This document shows positions 17,125-25,851 of a DNA stretch of 64,000 nucleotides, piece after piece. Position 1 is the stretch's first letter; each line of letters starts with the position of its first letter. Made by a program: the position numbers and the translations under genes. The notes below the pieces were generated by a model that saw only the letters and a list, made by a program, of their open reading frames with translations, ran no database searches and was not told the DNA's origin. Origin of the DNA: Bowmanella denitrificans (GTDB lineage Bacteria > Pseudomonadota > Gammaproteobacteria > Enterobacterales > Alteromonadaceae); contig NZ_PEBU01000015.1 in the NCBI RefSeq assembly GCF_002887595.1, forward strand, positions 62,001 through 126,000, read 5' to 3'.

Positions 17125-19020
17125 ATGTCTATCGAGATGGAGCAGTTCCACAATGTGTTTTTTGAGGAAAGCCAGGAGCATCTGGACGAGATGGAACAGT
17201 TTCTGATGGAGCTGGATCTTGATTCACCTGACAAGGAATTACTCAACAGCATATTTCGGGCAGCCCATTCCATTAAGGGCGGCAGTGGCATTTTTGGTTT
17301 TGATGCCTTGACCGGTTTGACCCATGTGATGGAAAACCTGCTGGACAGGGCTCGCAAGGATAGCTTGACGTTGACCTTATCTATTGTGGATGTATTACTC
17401 AGTACCGTGGATATTCTCAAGGGTATTTTGCACAGCTATCGTACGGGAGGCGATATTGATTGGTCAGCCATCGCGGCCGGAACAGAGGCTCTGGATGCCG
17501 TTTTGGGGACCTCTGCCCCTTCAGAAAGCCAAACACAAGGGTACGGCTTGTTTGAGCAGCCATTGCTGGTAAACGAACCTGAAGGATTTGGACTCTTTGC
17601 CGATGAGCCTGGTGCTGAAAAGGATGAAGGATTTGGATTTTTTGCTCCGTCAGATGAGCCTGTAAGTGCCAGAAATGAGGATGAGCAGGCTTTTGGATTG
17701 TTTGAACCTTTGCCTCCTGCGTCTGAGAAACCGGCTGAGGCAGAAACAGCACAAAAGCAGCCTGAAGAAAAATCAGCGCCACAGCCGCTAAGCAGATCTG
17801 CAACGGAGCGAAAAGGGGGAGCTGCTGCCAGCGAGTCCAGCACCATTCGGGTTGATACCCAGAAGATTGATGCGCTGGTTAATCTGGTTGGCGAGCTGGT
17901 GATTACTCAGTCCATGTTAAGCATGATCTCTGGTAACGATAGCGCCGAGGCCGAGGAAAGAAGGCTGGCGGCGTTAGCTGAACTGGAGCGCAACACCCGT
18001 GAGATTCAGGAAGCGGTGATGTCAATGCGTATGTTGCCCATGTCATTTGTGTTTAATCGATTTCCACGTTTGGTCAGGGATTTATCCGGCAAGTTAGGTA
18101 AGAGCGTCGAGCTTTGCATAGAAGGTGGCAGTACTGAGATAGACAAAGGCTTAATCGAAAAACTGGTGGACCCACTAACGCATCTGGTTCGCAACAGCAT
18201 TGATCATGGTATTGAGAAGCCGCAACGCCGAACTGAATGTGGCAAGAATGAAGAAGGCTTGCTGACGCTTCGGGCGGCCCATAAAGGCGGCAGCATACTG
18301 ATCAGCATTATTGATGATGGTGCGGGGCTGAACCGTGAAAGAATTTTAGCCAAAGCCTATGAAAACTCGGTATATGTGCCTGAGCACCCCAGTGACACCG
18401 ACGTTTGGAATCTGATTTTTGCTCCCGGCTTTTCCACCGCCGCAGAAGTCACCGATGTATCCGGGCGCGGTGTCGGCATGGATGTGGTACGGCGTAACAT
18501 TGAAGCGTTGGGCGGACGAGTGGAGATTGAATCTGAACAAGGGCAAGGAGCGGCATTTCATATTCGCTTGCCATTAACCCTGGCGATTCTGGACGGCATG
18601 TGCGTTGCCGTTGATGGGCAAGTGTATGTGGTACCGCTGGTGAATATTATCGAATCCATTCAGCCGCAACCTGAACAAATCAAAAGTATGGGTAATGACA
18701 AGCTGCTGTGGGTACGTGACGAGTATTGGCCTTTGCTGCAACTTGGTCAGCATATGGGGGTTCAGGCCAGGCATCAGGATGCCACACAGGGCATTGTGGT
18801 ACTGATAGAAAGCGCGAAGAAGCGATTTGGCTTACTGGTAGATAGCCTGGTGGGACAGCAGCAAGTAGTGATTAAAAGTTTAGAACAACACTACAAAAGG
18901 GTCGCTGGCGTCGCCGGAGCAACCATTATGGGGGATGGCAGTGTTGCGCTGATAATAGATGTTGAATCACTGTCTTCCAAGGTGAAAACAGCCCCACAAC
19001 CAGTGCGGGAGGCATCCTGA
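17125..19020 (+). CDS. cheA: Chemotaxis histidine kinase CheA
   Basis: A 631-residue CheA. The P1 HPt domain has phosphorylated His48 in FRAAHSIKGGSGIFGF. The P3 dimerisation helix pair begins at IDALVNLVGELVITQSML. The P4 ATPase holds HLVRNSIDHGIEKPQRR (N box), SIIDDGAGLN (G1), and GRGVGMDVVRRNIEALGG (G2). The P5 CheW-like domain includes VVPLVNIIESIQPQPEQ. Instead of a clear P2 domain, the P1-P3 linker has four acidic-flanked aromatic repeats (GYGLF, GFGLF, GFGFF, AFGLF; roughly 17539-17710) that may dock receiver domains. It phosphorylates CheY and CheB within arrays built with CheW (next gene, two-base gap) and the receptors of this cluster. Confidence 0.97.
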   Translation: MSIEMEQFHNVFFEESQEHLDEMEQFLMELDLDSPDKELLNSIFRAAHSIKGGSGIFGFDALTGLTHVMENLLDRARKDSLTLTLSIVDVLLSTVDILKGILHSYRTGGDIDWSAIAAGTEALDAVLGTSAPSESQTQGYGLFEQPLLVNEPEGFGLFADEPGAEKDEGFGFFAPSDEPVSARNEDEQAFGLFEPLPPASEKPAEAETAQKQPEEKSAPQPLSRSATERKGGAAASESSTIRVDTQKIDALVNLVGELVITQSMLSMISGNDSAEAEERRLAALAELERNTREIQEAVMSMRMLPMSFVFNRFPRLVRDLSGKLGKSVELCIEGGSTEIDKGLIEKLVDPLTHLVRNSIDHGIEKPQRRTECGKNEEGLLTLRAAHKGGSILISIIDDGAGLNRERILAKAYENSVYVPEHPSDTDVWNLIFAPGFSTAAEVTDVSGRGVGMDVVRRNIEALGGRVEIESEQGQGAAFHIRLPLTLAILDGMCVAVDGQVYVVPLVNIIESIQPQPEQIKSMGNDKLLWVRDEYWPLLQLGQHMGVQARHQDATQGIVVLIESAKKRFGLLVDSLVGQQQVVIKSLEQHYKRVAGVAGATIMGDGSVALIIDVESLSSKVKTAPQPVREAS

Positions 19021-19022
19021 TT

Positions 19023-19520
19023 ATGGCAACCAATAGTGCATTGGCGACACATACACAGCAACGTGAATTTCTGACCTTCGTACTTGGCGAAGAACATTAT
19101 GCACTGGATATCATGGCAGTGAAGGAAATCCGTGGCTATGAAGCCGTGACACGCATTGCCAATGCCCCGCCCTTTATCAAAGGGGTATTGAATCTACGTG
19201 GCGATATCGTTCCGATAGTGGATTTACGTATGAAGTTCAACGTCGGCGAGGCCACTTACACTGAATTTACTATTGTCATCATGCTGCATGTGGATAACCG
19301 CATTGTCGGTGTGGTGGTGGATGGTGTGTCTGATGTTATCAATCTGTCTGACGACGAAATTCGCCCACCTCCGGAGTTCGGGGTGGCGTTTGACAGTCAG
19401 TATCTGGTGGGATTGGCCGCAGTTGATGAGCAGTTGGTGATTCTGGTCAATATAGAGAAACTCATTTCCAGCGACGAGTTGGGCTTGTTCGAGCAAAAGC
19501 AGAACACAGTACAGGAGTGA
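19023..19520 (+). CDS. cheW: Chemotaxis adaptor protein CheW
   Basis: A 165-residue single CheW domain coupling receptors to CheA. FVLGEEHYALDIMAVKEIRG near residue 18, IANAPPFIKGVLNLRGDIVPIVDLR (split here as two conserved blocks), VVVDGVSDVINL and a final VNIEKLISSDE are the usual CheW strands. A GGGAGG ribosome site from the end of cheA lies nine bases before the ATG. Three bases separate it from the receptor gene that follows. It acts at the cytoplasmic face in chemosensory arrays. Confidence 0.96.
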   Translation: MATNSALATHTQQREFLTFVLGEEHYALDIMAVKEIRGYEAVTRIANAPPFIKGVLNLRGDIVPIVDLRMKFNVGEATYTEFTIVIMLHVDNRIVGVVVDGVSDVINLSDDEIRPPPEFGVAFDSQYLVGLAAVDEQLVILVNIEKLISSDELGLFEQKQNTVQE

Positions 19521-19523
19521 AAC

Positions 19524-22223
19524 ATGAAAGCGCTCAAATGGATAAATGACCTGAGTATATCAATGAAGATGTTAGGTGTTGGTTTGTTAGTCGTGGTTGG
19601 TGTTTCATTGCCTACTTACATGCTGCTTGAAACATCTTATGCTGCCCAGGAGGCAGCCGAAGCTGAGTTAGCTGGCACCGATCCTGCTGACTCAGCTCTG
19701 GATCTGATGCGAAATATCGCTATGCATAGGAACTTGTCGACCCGGATAATCCAGGGGGAAGGCCAATTGCACGCAGAGATGTTGTCCAGACGGACGCAGG
19801 TTAGCAACAACCTGGATAAGCTGGCCAATCAGATGCAGGGCGTATCCACAACGTCTATCGACCCATTGCAGCAAAGTTGGCAACAAACACTGGCGTTGGT
19901 GGACCGTAATGAAGCGGTAAAAACGGTTTTTGACGCACATTCACAGAATATCGCTGAAACCCGTAAATTACTCTACGCCGTCATGCGGGAGTCTGGCATG
20001 GCTTATGATCCGGAACCTGTCAGTTACCACCTGATTATTGCTAACTATGAGGTGCTGCCGCGGCTGGTGGAAGTACTGGCACAGATTCGTGGTGTAGGCA
20101 GTAAGGCTTTGTCGGCAGGGACGGCAGTTGAAGCAGACAAAATAGCCATGGTATCGGCGATGGACCAGCTACAGACGCCACTGGAAAACTACATCGATAA
20201 CCTCAGTGAGGCAGGTAAATATGACCGTTCACTGGATGGATACCTATCCAGTGCCAGACAATTACAGGAACGCATTGGTGCACTGTTGCAATTATCACGT
20301 CGTGAAGTTGTGGAAAAAACTTCCCTGGATTATTCAAGTGAACGTTTTACCGCAGATTTTAATCAGGTATTGGCAGGCTTTTACGAGCAAGGCGACAAAT
20401 TATCCAGTGAACTAAATCAGTTAATCGCTAAACGTATAGACAGATTAGCCAATGAAAGGCTGGGCTCTATTACGGGGTTATTGGTATTTTTCTTACTGGC
20501 CGCAATAGCGGCATTCTATCTGGTCAGGGAGTTGATAAAAGCTATTAACAGAGCGATTTCTGCTGCGTCGGCGATTGCCAATGGCCAGTTTGACACTGAG
20601 CTTGACAATGCGCGGCGCGATGAAATCGGCAAACTGAATCACGCACTGGTTGAAATGACCGAAAAGCTGCGCGAAGCCGCCAGACTGGCTACCGAATCCA
20701 TGCGTGTGAAGCAGGCATTGGACGGTGCTACCACCAATGTGATGATTGCCGATACAGATCGAAAAATCATCTATATGAATAAATCAGTGGAGACGATGTT
20801 ACGAGGCGTGGAACCTGAGCTGAAAAAAGCACTGCCGGGTTTTGCTGTTGATAAAATCATCAACGGCAGCATGGACGGTTTTCATAAAAACCCGGCTCAT
20901 CAGGCGTCTTTGCTAGAGAACCTGAAATCCACTTATCAGACAGAAATTAAGGTAGGTAATTTACATTTCCGCCTCACGGCTAATCCCATTGTGGCCCCCG
21001 ATGGTAAAAGATTAGGGTCCGTAGTGGAGTGGCTGGATCGCACCCAGGAAGTACTTGCCGAGCAGGAAGTGACCAGGATTGTATCAGCTGCATCACGCGG
21101 AGAATTCAGTGACCGAATTGAAGTTCAGGATAAGTCAGGCTTTATGCTGACGATTGCTGAAGGCATTAATAGTTTACTGACCATCACCGATACCGGGCTT
21201 AAGGACATTGCCAAGGTGCTTATGGCGATTGCCGACGGTGATTTGACCCAGCGTATCGATAGTGAATATCAGGGCACCTTTGATGCGCTAAAAAATTACT
21301 GTAATGACACCTCTGACAAGCTCACCGATATGATAGGTCAGATACGTGAAGCCGCAGATACCATCAGCAGTGCCTCCAGTGAGATAGCGAAGGGCAATTC
21401 TGACCTGTCATCACGCACCGAGCAGCAAGCCGCCAGTCTCGAAGAAACGGCGTCAAGCATGGAAGAGTTAACCAGTACGGTGCGATTAAATGCCGATAAT
21501 GCCAAACAGGCCAACGGTCTTGCCTCTCAGGCTGCCACGGTGGCAACGGATGGTGGCAGTTTGATTCAGCAAGTGGTCAATACCATGGCCTCCATCAATG
21601 AATCGGCACAGAAGATCTCCGATATTATCGGTGTGATCGACGGTATAGCATTTCAGACTAATATATTGGCATTGAATGCCGCGGTAGAGGCCGCAAGGGC
21701 TGGCGAACAAGGGCGGGGGTTTGCCGTGGTTGCATCTGAAGTGAGAACCTTAGCGCAGCGTTCAGCCAATGCCGCGAAGGATATTAAAACGTTAATTTCC
21801 GACTCTGTTGCCAAAATTGAAAATGGTAATCAGCTGGTGAATCAATCTGGTGAAACCATGAAAGAAATTGTCACCTCCATTAAACGGGTTAACGACATTA
21901 TGTCGGAAATTGCCGCGGCGTCTGCGGAGCAGTCCTCTGGTATTGATGAAATTGGCAAAGCGGTGACGCAGATGGATGAAATGACCCAGCAAAACGCCGC
22001 CCTGGTCGAGGAGGCTGCCGCTGCGTCAGAAAGCCTGCAGGGCCAGGCTCAGCAGTTAGCCAGACAAGTGGCGACCTTTAAACTGGACCAACAACATCAG
22101 GTTGCATCCTTGCCGCCGGCAAAGCCAAAAGTGCAGGCCGTGCGTTTGACTAAGGAGAATCGCAAAAGCAAACCCACTATGGCAAAAGTGGCCGTTGAAG
22201 AAGATGAATGGGAAAGTTTCTAG
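19524..22223 (+). CDS. Methyl-accepting chemotaxis protein with PAS domain and CheR-tethering tail
   Basis: An 899-residue transmembrane receptor. TM1 lies at about residues 17-35 and TM2 at about 315-338. The large helical periplasmic domain between them has no family I can name. HAMP-like helices follow (AISAASAIANGQFDTELDNA), then a PAS domain near residues 400-510 (NVMIADTDRKIIYMNKSVE), a second HAMP-like segment (LMAIADGDLTQRIDSEYQG), and the signalling hairpin with tip IAFQTNILALNAAVEAARAG. Methylation-type helices rich in EE/QA flank the tip. The last five residues, EWESF, match the xWxxF tethering pentapeptide (NWETF in E. coli Tar/Tsr) that recruits CheR and CheB, and cheR is the next gene. 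Sensed ligand unknown; the PAS may add redox or intracellular sensing. Confidence 0.94.
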   Translation: MKALKWINDLSISMKMLGVGLLVVVGVSLPTYMLLETSYAAQEAAEAELAGTDPADSALDLMRNIAMHRNLSTRIIQGEGQLHAEMLSRRTQVSNNLDKLANQMQGVSTTSIDPLQQSWQQTLALVDRNEAVKTVFDAHSQNIAETRKLLYAVMRESGMAYDPEPVSYHLIIANYEVLPRLVEVLAQIRGVGSKALSAGTAVEADKIAMVSAMDQLQTPLENYIDNLSEAGKYDRSLDGYLSSARQLQERIGALLQLSRREVVEKTSLDYSSERFTADFNQVLAGFYEQGDKLSSELNQLIAKRIDRLANERLGSITGLLVFFLLAAIAAFYLVRELIKAINRAISAASAIANGQFDTELDNARRDEIGKLNHALVEMTEKLREAARLATESMRVKQALDGATTNVMIADTDRKIIYMNKSVETMLRGVEPELKKALPGFAVDKIINGSMDGFHKNPAHQASLLENLKSTYQTEIKVGNLHFRLTANPIVAPDGKRLGSVVEWLDRTQEVLAEQEVTRIVSAASRGEFSDRIEVQDKSGFMLTIAEGINSLLTITDTGLKDIAKVLMAIADGDLTQRIDSEYQGTFDALKNYCNDTSDKLTDMIGQIREAADTISSASSEIAKGNSDLSSRTEQQAASLEETASSMEELTSTVRLNADNAKQANGLASQAATVATDGGSLIQQVVNTMASINESAQKISDIIGVIDGIAFQTNILALNAAVEAARAGEQGRGFAVVASEVRTLAQRSANAAKDIKTLISDSVAKIENGNQLVNQSGETMKEIVTSIKRVNDIMSEIAAASAEQSSGIDEIGKAVTQMDEMTQQNAALVEEAAAASESLQGQAQQLARQVATFKLDQQHQVASLPPAKPKVQAVRLTKENRKSKPTMAKVAVEEDEWESF

Positions 22224-22238
22224 CGGAGATGTCAGGTG

Positions 22239-23060
22239 ATGCAAGGAGAAAAGGAATTCGCCTACACCAGAGCGGATTTTGACAGAGTACGCAAACTACT
22301 TTATCAGTTAACTCGTATTCATCTGGCTGATAGCAAAGACTCTATGGTGTACAGTCGGTTAGTCAGACGGTTGCGGGCCTTGAAACTGTCAGGGTTTAGC
22401 CAATATCTGCAATATGTGCAGGAACACGAAGATGAAGTGCAATGCTTTATTAATTCCCTGACAACCAACCTGACGTCGTTCTTTCGGGAGCCGCATCACT
22501 TTGACATTCTTGCTGATTACCTGCGTGAGCATAAAGTTAAGCGTATCTGGTGTGCCGCCAGCAGCACGGGGGAAGAGCCGTATTCTATTGCTATTACGGT
22601 GGCTGAAACCCTTGGTAGCTTTAAAAACGGCATCGAAATTATTGCGTCAGATATCGATAGCACAGCACTGCAAACAGCGCAAAACGGTATCTATGATGAA
22701 GAGCGAATCAAATCTTTCAGTGCGGACAGACGTAAAAATTTCTTTCTGCGAGGCAAAGGGGCGCAGGCGGGCAGAGTCAAAGTGGTGGCAGAGCTGTCTC
22801 GTATGGTGTCATTTCGCAAGGTTAATCTGACTGACAGGCACTGGGGGATTGAAGGACCTCTGGACATCATTTTTTGCCGCAATGTCATGATTTATTTCAA
22901 CAAAGAAACACAACTGGAAATCCTGGAGAAAATGGTGGGGTTACTTAAACCTCAGGGATTATATATTGCCGGGCATTCCGAAAACTTCAGTCATGCCACA
23001 CATTTGGTTCGGCATCTGGGGCGAACTACCTACCACCCTGCGCTGGTACAACCGGCATGA
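22239..23060 (+). CDS. cheR: Chemoreceptor glutamate methyltransferase CheR
   Basis: About 273 residues; the ATG at 22239 is preferred over an adjacent GTG. CheR methylates receptor glutamates with S-adenosylmethionine. The N-terminal helical domain covers about residues 1-75. The SAM-binding fold then shows NSLTTNLTSFFREPHHF, WCAASSTGEEPYSIAI (SAM motif), IIASDIDSTALQTAQNGIY and DIIFCRNVMIYFNKETQ. It follows directly the receptor that ends in a CheR-tethering pentapeptide. Its last bases overlap the start of cheD (ATGA), indicating coupled translation. Confidence 0.96.
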   Translation: MQGEKEFAYTRADFDRVRKLLYQLTRIHLADSKDSMVYSRLVRRLRALKLSGFSQYLQYVQEHEDEVQCFINSLTTNLTSFFREPHHFDILADYLREHKVKRIWCAASSTGEEPYSIAITVAETLGSFKNGIEIIASDIDSTALQTAQNGIYDEERIKSFSADRRKNFFLRGKGAQAGRVKVVAELSRMVSFRKVNLTDRHWGIEGPLDIIFCRNVMIYFNKETQLEILEKMVGLLKPQGLYIAGHSENFSHATHLVRHLGRTTYHPALVQPA

Positions 23061-23671
23061 ACGCTTTTGAACTGAATGATCAGCACCTGGCACCCACTCG
23101 GTATTATGATCGACACTTTGATTGTGACGCGGTGAAAATATTGCCCGGTGAGTATTTCGTTACGGTTGAAGGCACCATGATCGTGACTGTATTGGGCTCT
23201 TGTGTTTCAGTATGCCTGCGTGACCCGGTGCGTAAAATAGGTGGCATGAATCACTTCTTGTTACCCAACGATGGTGGCAGTGACAGTTCCAGCTGGTCAG
23301 AATCTGCACGATATGGCGCGTTTGCCATGGAAATATTGATTAACCACCTGATAAAGCTTGGTGCCAGCCGCAATGGACTGGAAGCCAAGGTGTTTGGCGG
23401 TGGTAATGTGCTAAGAGGCTTAACGCAAAACACCGTTGGTGAACGAAACTGCGAGTTTGTGCTGGAGTACCTCAGAGTAGAACAAATCCCTGTTTTGGCT
23501 AGTGATTTGCTGGACCAGTATCCCCGTAAAGTGTACTTCTTTCCCCACACTGGCAAGGTGATGGTACGTAAGATCAAGTCTCTGCATAACAGCACTATTA
23601 TGGACAGGGAAAGCGAGTACAGAATGCGTATTCGTCATGCACGTAAAAGTGGCGATGTGGACCTGTTTTAG
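23057..23671 (+). CDS. cheD: Chemoreceptor glutamine deamidase CheD
   Basis: A 204-residue CheD. The family converts receptor Gln to Glu through a Cys-His pair. GTMIVTVLGSCVSVCLRDP carries the catalytic Cys, and GGMNHFLLPND supplies the His. KVFGGGNVLRGLTQNTVGERN is the other conserved block. CheD usually pairs with CheC, but no CheC or CheX gene is seen in this cluster. The start overlaps the cheR stop, and cheB follows after nine bases. The protein is slightly longer than typical (about 160-200 residues) owing to an N-terminal extension of about 25 residues and a basic tail. Confidence 0.95.
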   Translation: MNAFELNDQHLAPTRYYDRHFDCDAVKILPGEYFVTVEGTMIVTVLGSCVSVCLRDPVRKIGGMNHFLLPNDGGSDSSSWSESARYGAFAMEILINHLIKLGASRNGLEAKVFGGGNVLRGLTQNTVGERNCEFVLEYLRVEQIPVLASDLLDQYPRKVYFFPHTGKVMVRKIKSLHNSTIMDRESEYRMRIRHARKSGDVDLF

Positions 23672-23680
23672 GATAAACCT

Positions 23681-24727
23681 ATGGCGACAAAAGTTCTGGT
23701 TGTGGATGACTCGGCTTTGATCAGGCAGTTGTTAGCGCAGATAATTGCTCAGGCACCCGATATGACGCTGGTGGGAACAGCCCCAGATGCTTATGTGGCC
23801 AGGGATCTTGTCAATCAGTACGCACCAGATGTCATCACGCTGGATATTGAAATGCCTAAAGTGGATGGACTGACATTTCTTGACCGCCTGATGAAAGCCA
23901 GGCCGACTCCCGTACTGATGATATCCACACTGACCGAAAATGGCGCCGAAGCGACCTTGAGAGCTTTGGAACTGGGGGCGGTAGATTACATTGCCAAACC
24001 TAAGTTAGATGTGGCGCAGGGCATTGCTGAATATAGCCAGATAATACTGGATAAGATTCGTATGGCGGCTACTGCCAGAGTGTCGAAGCGTCAGGCCATC
24101 CAGCCTAAGGTGGTTGCGGGCTTTGTGAACTCTGGCACTGAAAAAATTCTTGCCATAGGTGCTTCTACCGGGGGCACAGAAGCCATTAAAGATGTATTGA
24201 TGGCGCTACCAGCCAATAGCCCGGCCATTGTCATTACGCAACATATGCCGCCGGGCTTTACCGCCACCTATGCTAAACGTCTTAACGGTCTGTGCGCTGT
24301 GTCGGTGGCTGAAGCCAAAGACGGTGAAAGAGTGTTGCCCGGCCACGCATACCTTGCACCTGGCAATTTGCATATGTGTATTGAAAAGTATGGGGCTGAC
24401 TATCGAATTAAGCTGCTCGATACAGAGCGGGTGAAAGGCCACAAACCGTCGGTGGATGTGATGTTTCAGTCACTGGCAGACTGCGCCGGTAAGAACACCC
24501 TGGCCGTGCTACTCACAGGCATGGGCAAAGACGGTGCGCAAGGCATGCTGGCCATCAAAACGGCCGGTGGTCAGACACTGGCCCAGGACGAACAGAGTTG
24601 TATTGTTTTTGGTATGCCAAAAGAAGCCATTCGCCTTGGTGCTGCTGACAAAGTGTTACCCTTAGCGGACATTGGCAAAGTCGCACTTGAAACCATCTCT
24701 AGGCTGGGAGGTGGTACCCGTTTGTAG
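23681..24727 (+). CDS. cheB: Chemotaxis response regulator protein-glutamate methylesterase CheB
   Basis: A 348-residue CheB. The N-terminal receiver has DD at residues 9-10, phospho-acceptor Asp55 in VITLDIEMPKVDG, and a conserved KP in YIAKPKLD. After a linker, the methylesterase domain shows the catalytic triad motifs: Ser in AIGASTGGTEA, His in ITQHMPPGFT, and Asp in LLTGMGKDGAQGM. It removes methyl groups placed by CheR and, when phosphorylated by CheA, resets receptor sensitivity. It ends the cluster and is followed by a terminator shared with ssrA on the opposite strand. Confidence 0.97.
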   Translation: MATKVLVVDDSALIRQLLAQIIAQAPDMTLVGTAPDAYVARDLVNQYAPDVITLDIEMPKVDGLTFLDRLMKARPTPVLMISTLTENGAEATLRALELGAVDYIAKPKLDVAQGIAEYSQIILDKIRMAATARVSKRQAIQPKVVAGFVNSGTEKILAIGASTGGTEAIKDVLMALPANSPAIVITQHMPPGFTATYAKRLNGLCAVSVAEAKDGERVLPGHAYLAPGNLHMCIEKYGADYRIKLLDTERVKGHKPSVDVMFQSLADCAGKNTLAVLLTGMGKDGAQGMLAIKTAGGQTLAQDEQSCIVFGMPKEAIRLGAADKVLPLADIGKVALETISRLGGGTRL

Positions 24728-24770
24728 TTACAAACAGTGATTCCACTTCCCTGCGGAATTTTAGCCAATA

Positions 24771-24800
24771 AAAAACCCCGAGCCTTGGCATCGGGGTTTT
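24771..24800. terminator. Bidirectional terminator between cheB and ssrA
   Basis: AAAACCCCGA and TCGGGGTTTT pair around a short loop containing GCCTTGGCA. On the reverse strand the hairpin is followed by TTTTTTATT, the likely terminator of the tmRNA gene. On the forward strand it is followed by TTTTCTATT and could end cheB. Confidence 0.88.
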
Positions 24801-24808
24801 CTATTATT

Positions 24809-25168
24809 TGGTGGAGCTGGCGGGACTTGAACCCGCGTCCAGAAAGCGTCTACCGTCGGTACTACATGCTTAGTCTGTCTTTTATTTAACTACGTTGGAC
24901 CCCGGCAGACAGGGTTCCTGGTAGCTGTCCTGATACTATTTCGCGGTTCAACCTCAGGAAGTTTCCCTCGCTAGTCCATGATGATGACCTTCCGAACCTC
25001 TACCCATGGACAAGGCCAGAGTGGAAGGGCACTAAACCGGTTATTAAGCGGCTAGAGCGTAGTTTTCGTCGTTTGCGACTACTTTAAAGTGGCTTTTTTA
25101 AGAGGCCAGCCACAACCTCTGCATGCACCTCGGGCGTCCAGAATCCTGTCGAATCCAAAATCAGCCCC
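24809..25168 (-). ncRNA. ssrA: Transfer-messenger RNA (tmRNA)
   Basis: A 360-nt one-piece tmRNA on the reverse strand. The 5' end reads GGGGCTGATTTTGGATTCGA and the 3' end GTTCAAGTCCCGCCAGCTCC plus ACCA, so the tRNA-Ala-like acceptor with encoded CCA is complete. The tag reading frame (positions 25041-25076 on the reverse strand) encodes ANDENYALAA followed by two stop codons, the gammaproteobacterial degradation tag. tmRNA with SmpB rescues ribosomes stalled on stopless mRNA and marks the product for ClpXP/ClpAP degradation. It is transcribed from the same strand as smpB, which lies about 100 bases upstream, and is ended by the hairpin at 24771. Confidence 0.97.
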
Positions 25169-25269
25169 GAAATGTGTATTGCGCAGCTATTACGCCGAAC
25201 AAGTGGTGCAAGTTTAACACAAGTAAACTGGCTTTGTCTCACACCTTATTGCAAGTGCTTGATTTTCAA

Positions 25270-25749
25270 TCAAGCTTTATGTTTCATCAGGCGTTCTTTC
25301 TGGCGTGCCCAGTCTCTGTCCTTAATGCTGTCACGCTTGTCCTGACTTTGCTTACCTTTCGCCAGGTAGATTTCTACCTTGACCCAGCATTTCTTCCAAT
25401 ACATTGCTGTCGCAACAATGGAGTAGCCCTTTTGCTCGCGAGCACCGATTAAGCGGTTGAGCTCACGTTTATTAAGCAACAGCTTGCGGGTGCGATCCGG
25501 ATCGCAAATAACATGGCTTGATGCTTCCTTGAGTGGCTGGATTTTACACCCCAACAGGAAGGCTTCGCCGTTTTGAATGATCACATAGCTGTCGGAGAGA
25601 TTGGCCTTACCGGCGCGAATGCTCTTAACTTCCCAGCCCTGCAACGACACACCTGCCTCGAATTTATCTTCAAGGAAGTATTCATGCCTGGCTTTTCTGT
25701 TCAGCGCTATGGTGCTGCTTTGATTGGATTTGGTGTTCTTCTTTTTCAT
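25270..25749 (-). CDS. smpB: SsrA-binding protein SmpB
   Basis: A 159-residue basic protein, normal SmpB length. It binds the tRNA-like domain of tmRNA and mimics the codon-anticodon stem in the decoding centre. Conserved blocks: [77 protein letters not shown] and the C-terminal basic tail [15 protein letters not shown], which enters the mRNA channel. It lies just upstream of ssrA on the same strand, so both halves of the rescue system sit together. It is divergent from ratA. Confidence 0.97.
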   Translation of the reverse strand: MKKKNTKSNQSSTIALNRKARHEYFLEDKFEAGVSLQGWEVKSIRAGKANLSDSYVIIQNGEAFLLGCKIQPLKEASSHVICDPDRTRKLLLNKRELNRLIGAREQKGYSIVATAMYWKKCWVKVEIYLAKGKQSQDKRDSIKDRDWARQKERLMKHKA

Positions 25750-25851
25750 GGCGGCGTATTATACTGCAACGAATTTTTTTGTCTGCGACGGTGAACAAAT
25801 TATTTTACGCCAAGATGTCGCTACCCCAGGAGGGGCTTCAGAGGAGAATAG

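Noticed and set aside
17417-17846. Reverse-strand open frames of 128 and 136 residues inside cheA
   Set aside because: They lie antisense to the acidic repeat linker of cheA, have biased composition, no ribosome site and no family resemblance; codon structure of cheA explains them.
24809-24890. tRNA-like 3' end with a TTCAAGTCCCGCC T-arm, first read as a tRNA gene
   Set aside because: It is the acceptor/T-arm of the tmRNA; there is no anticodon arm within tRNA distance and the tag frame lies upstream.
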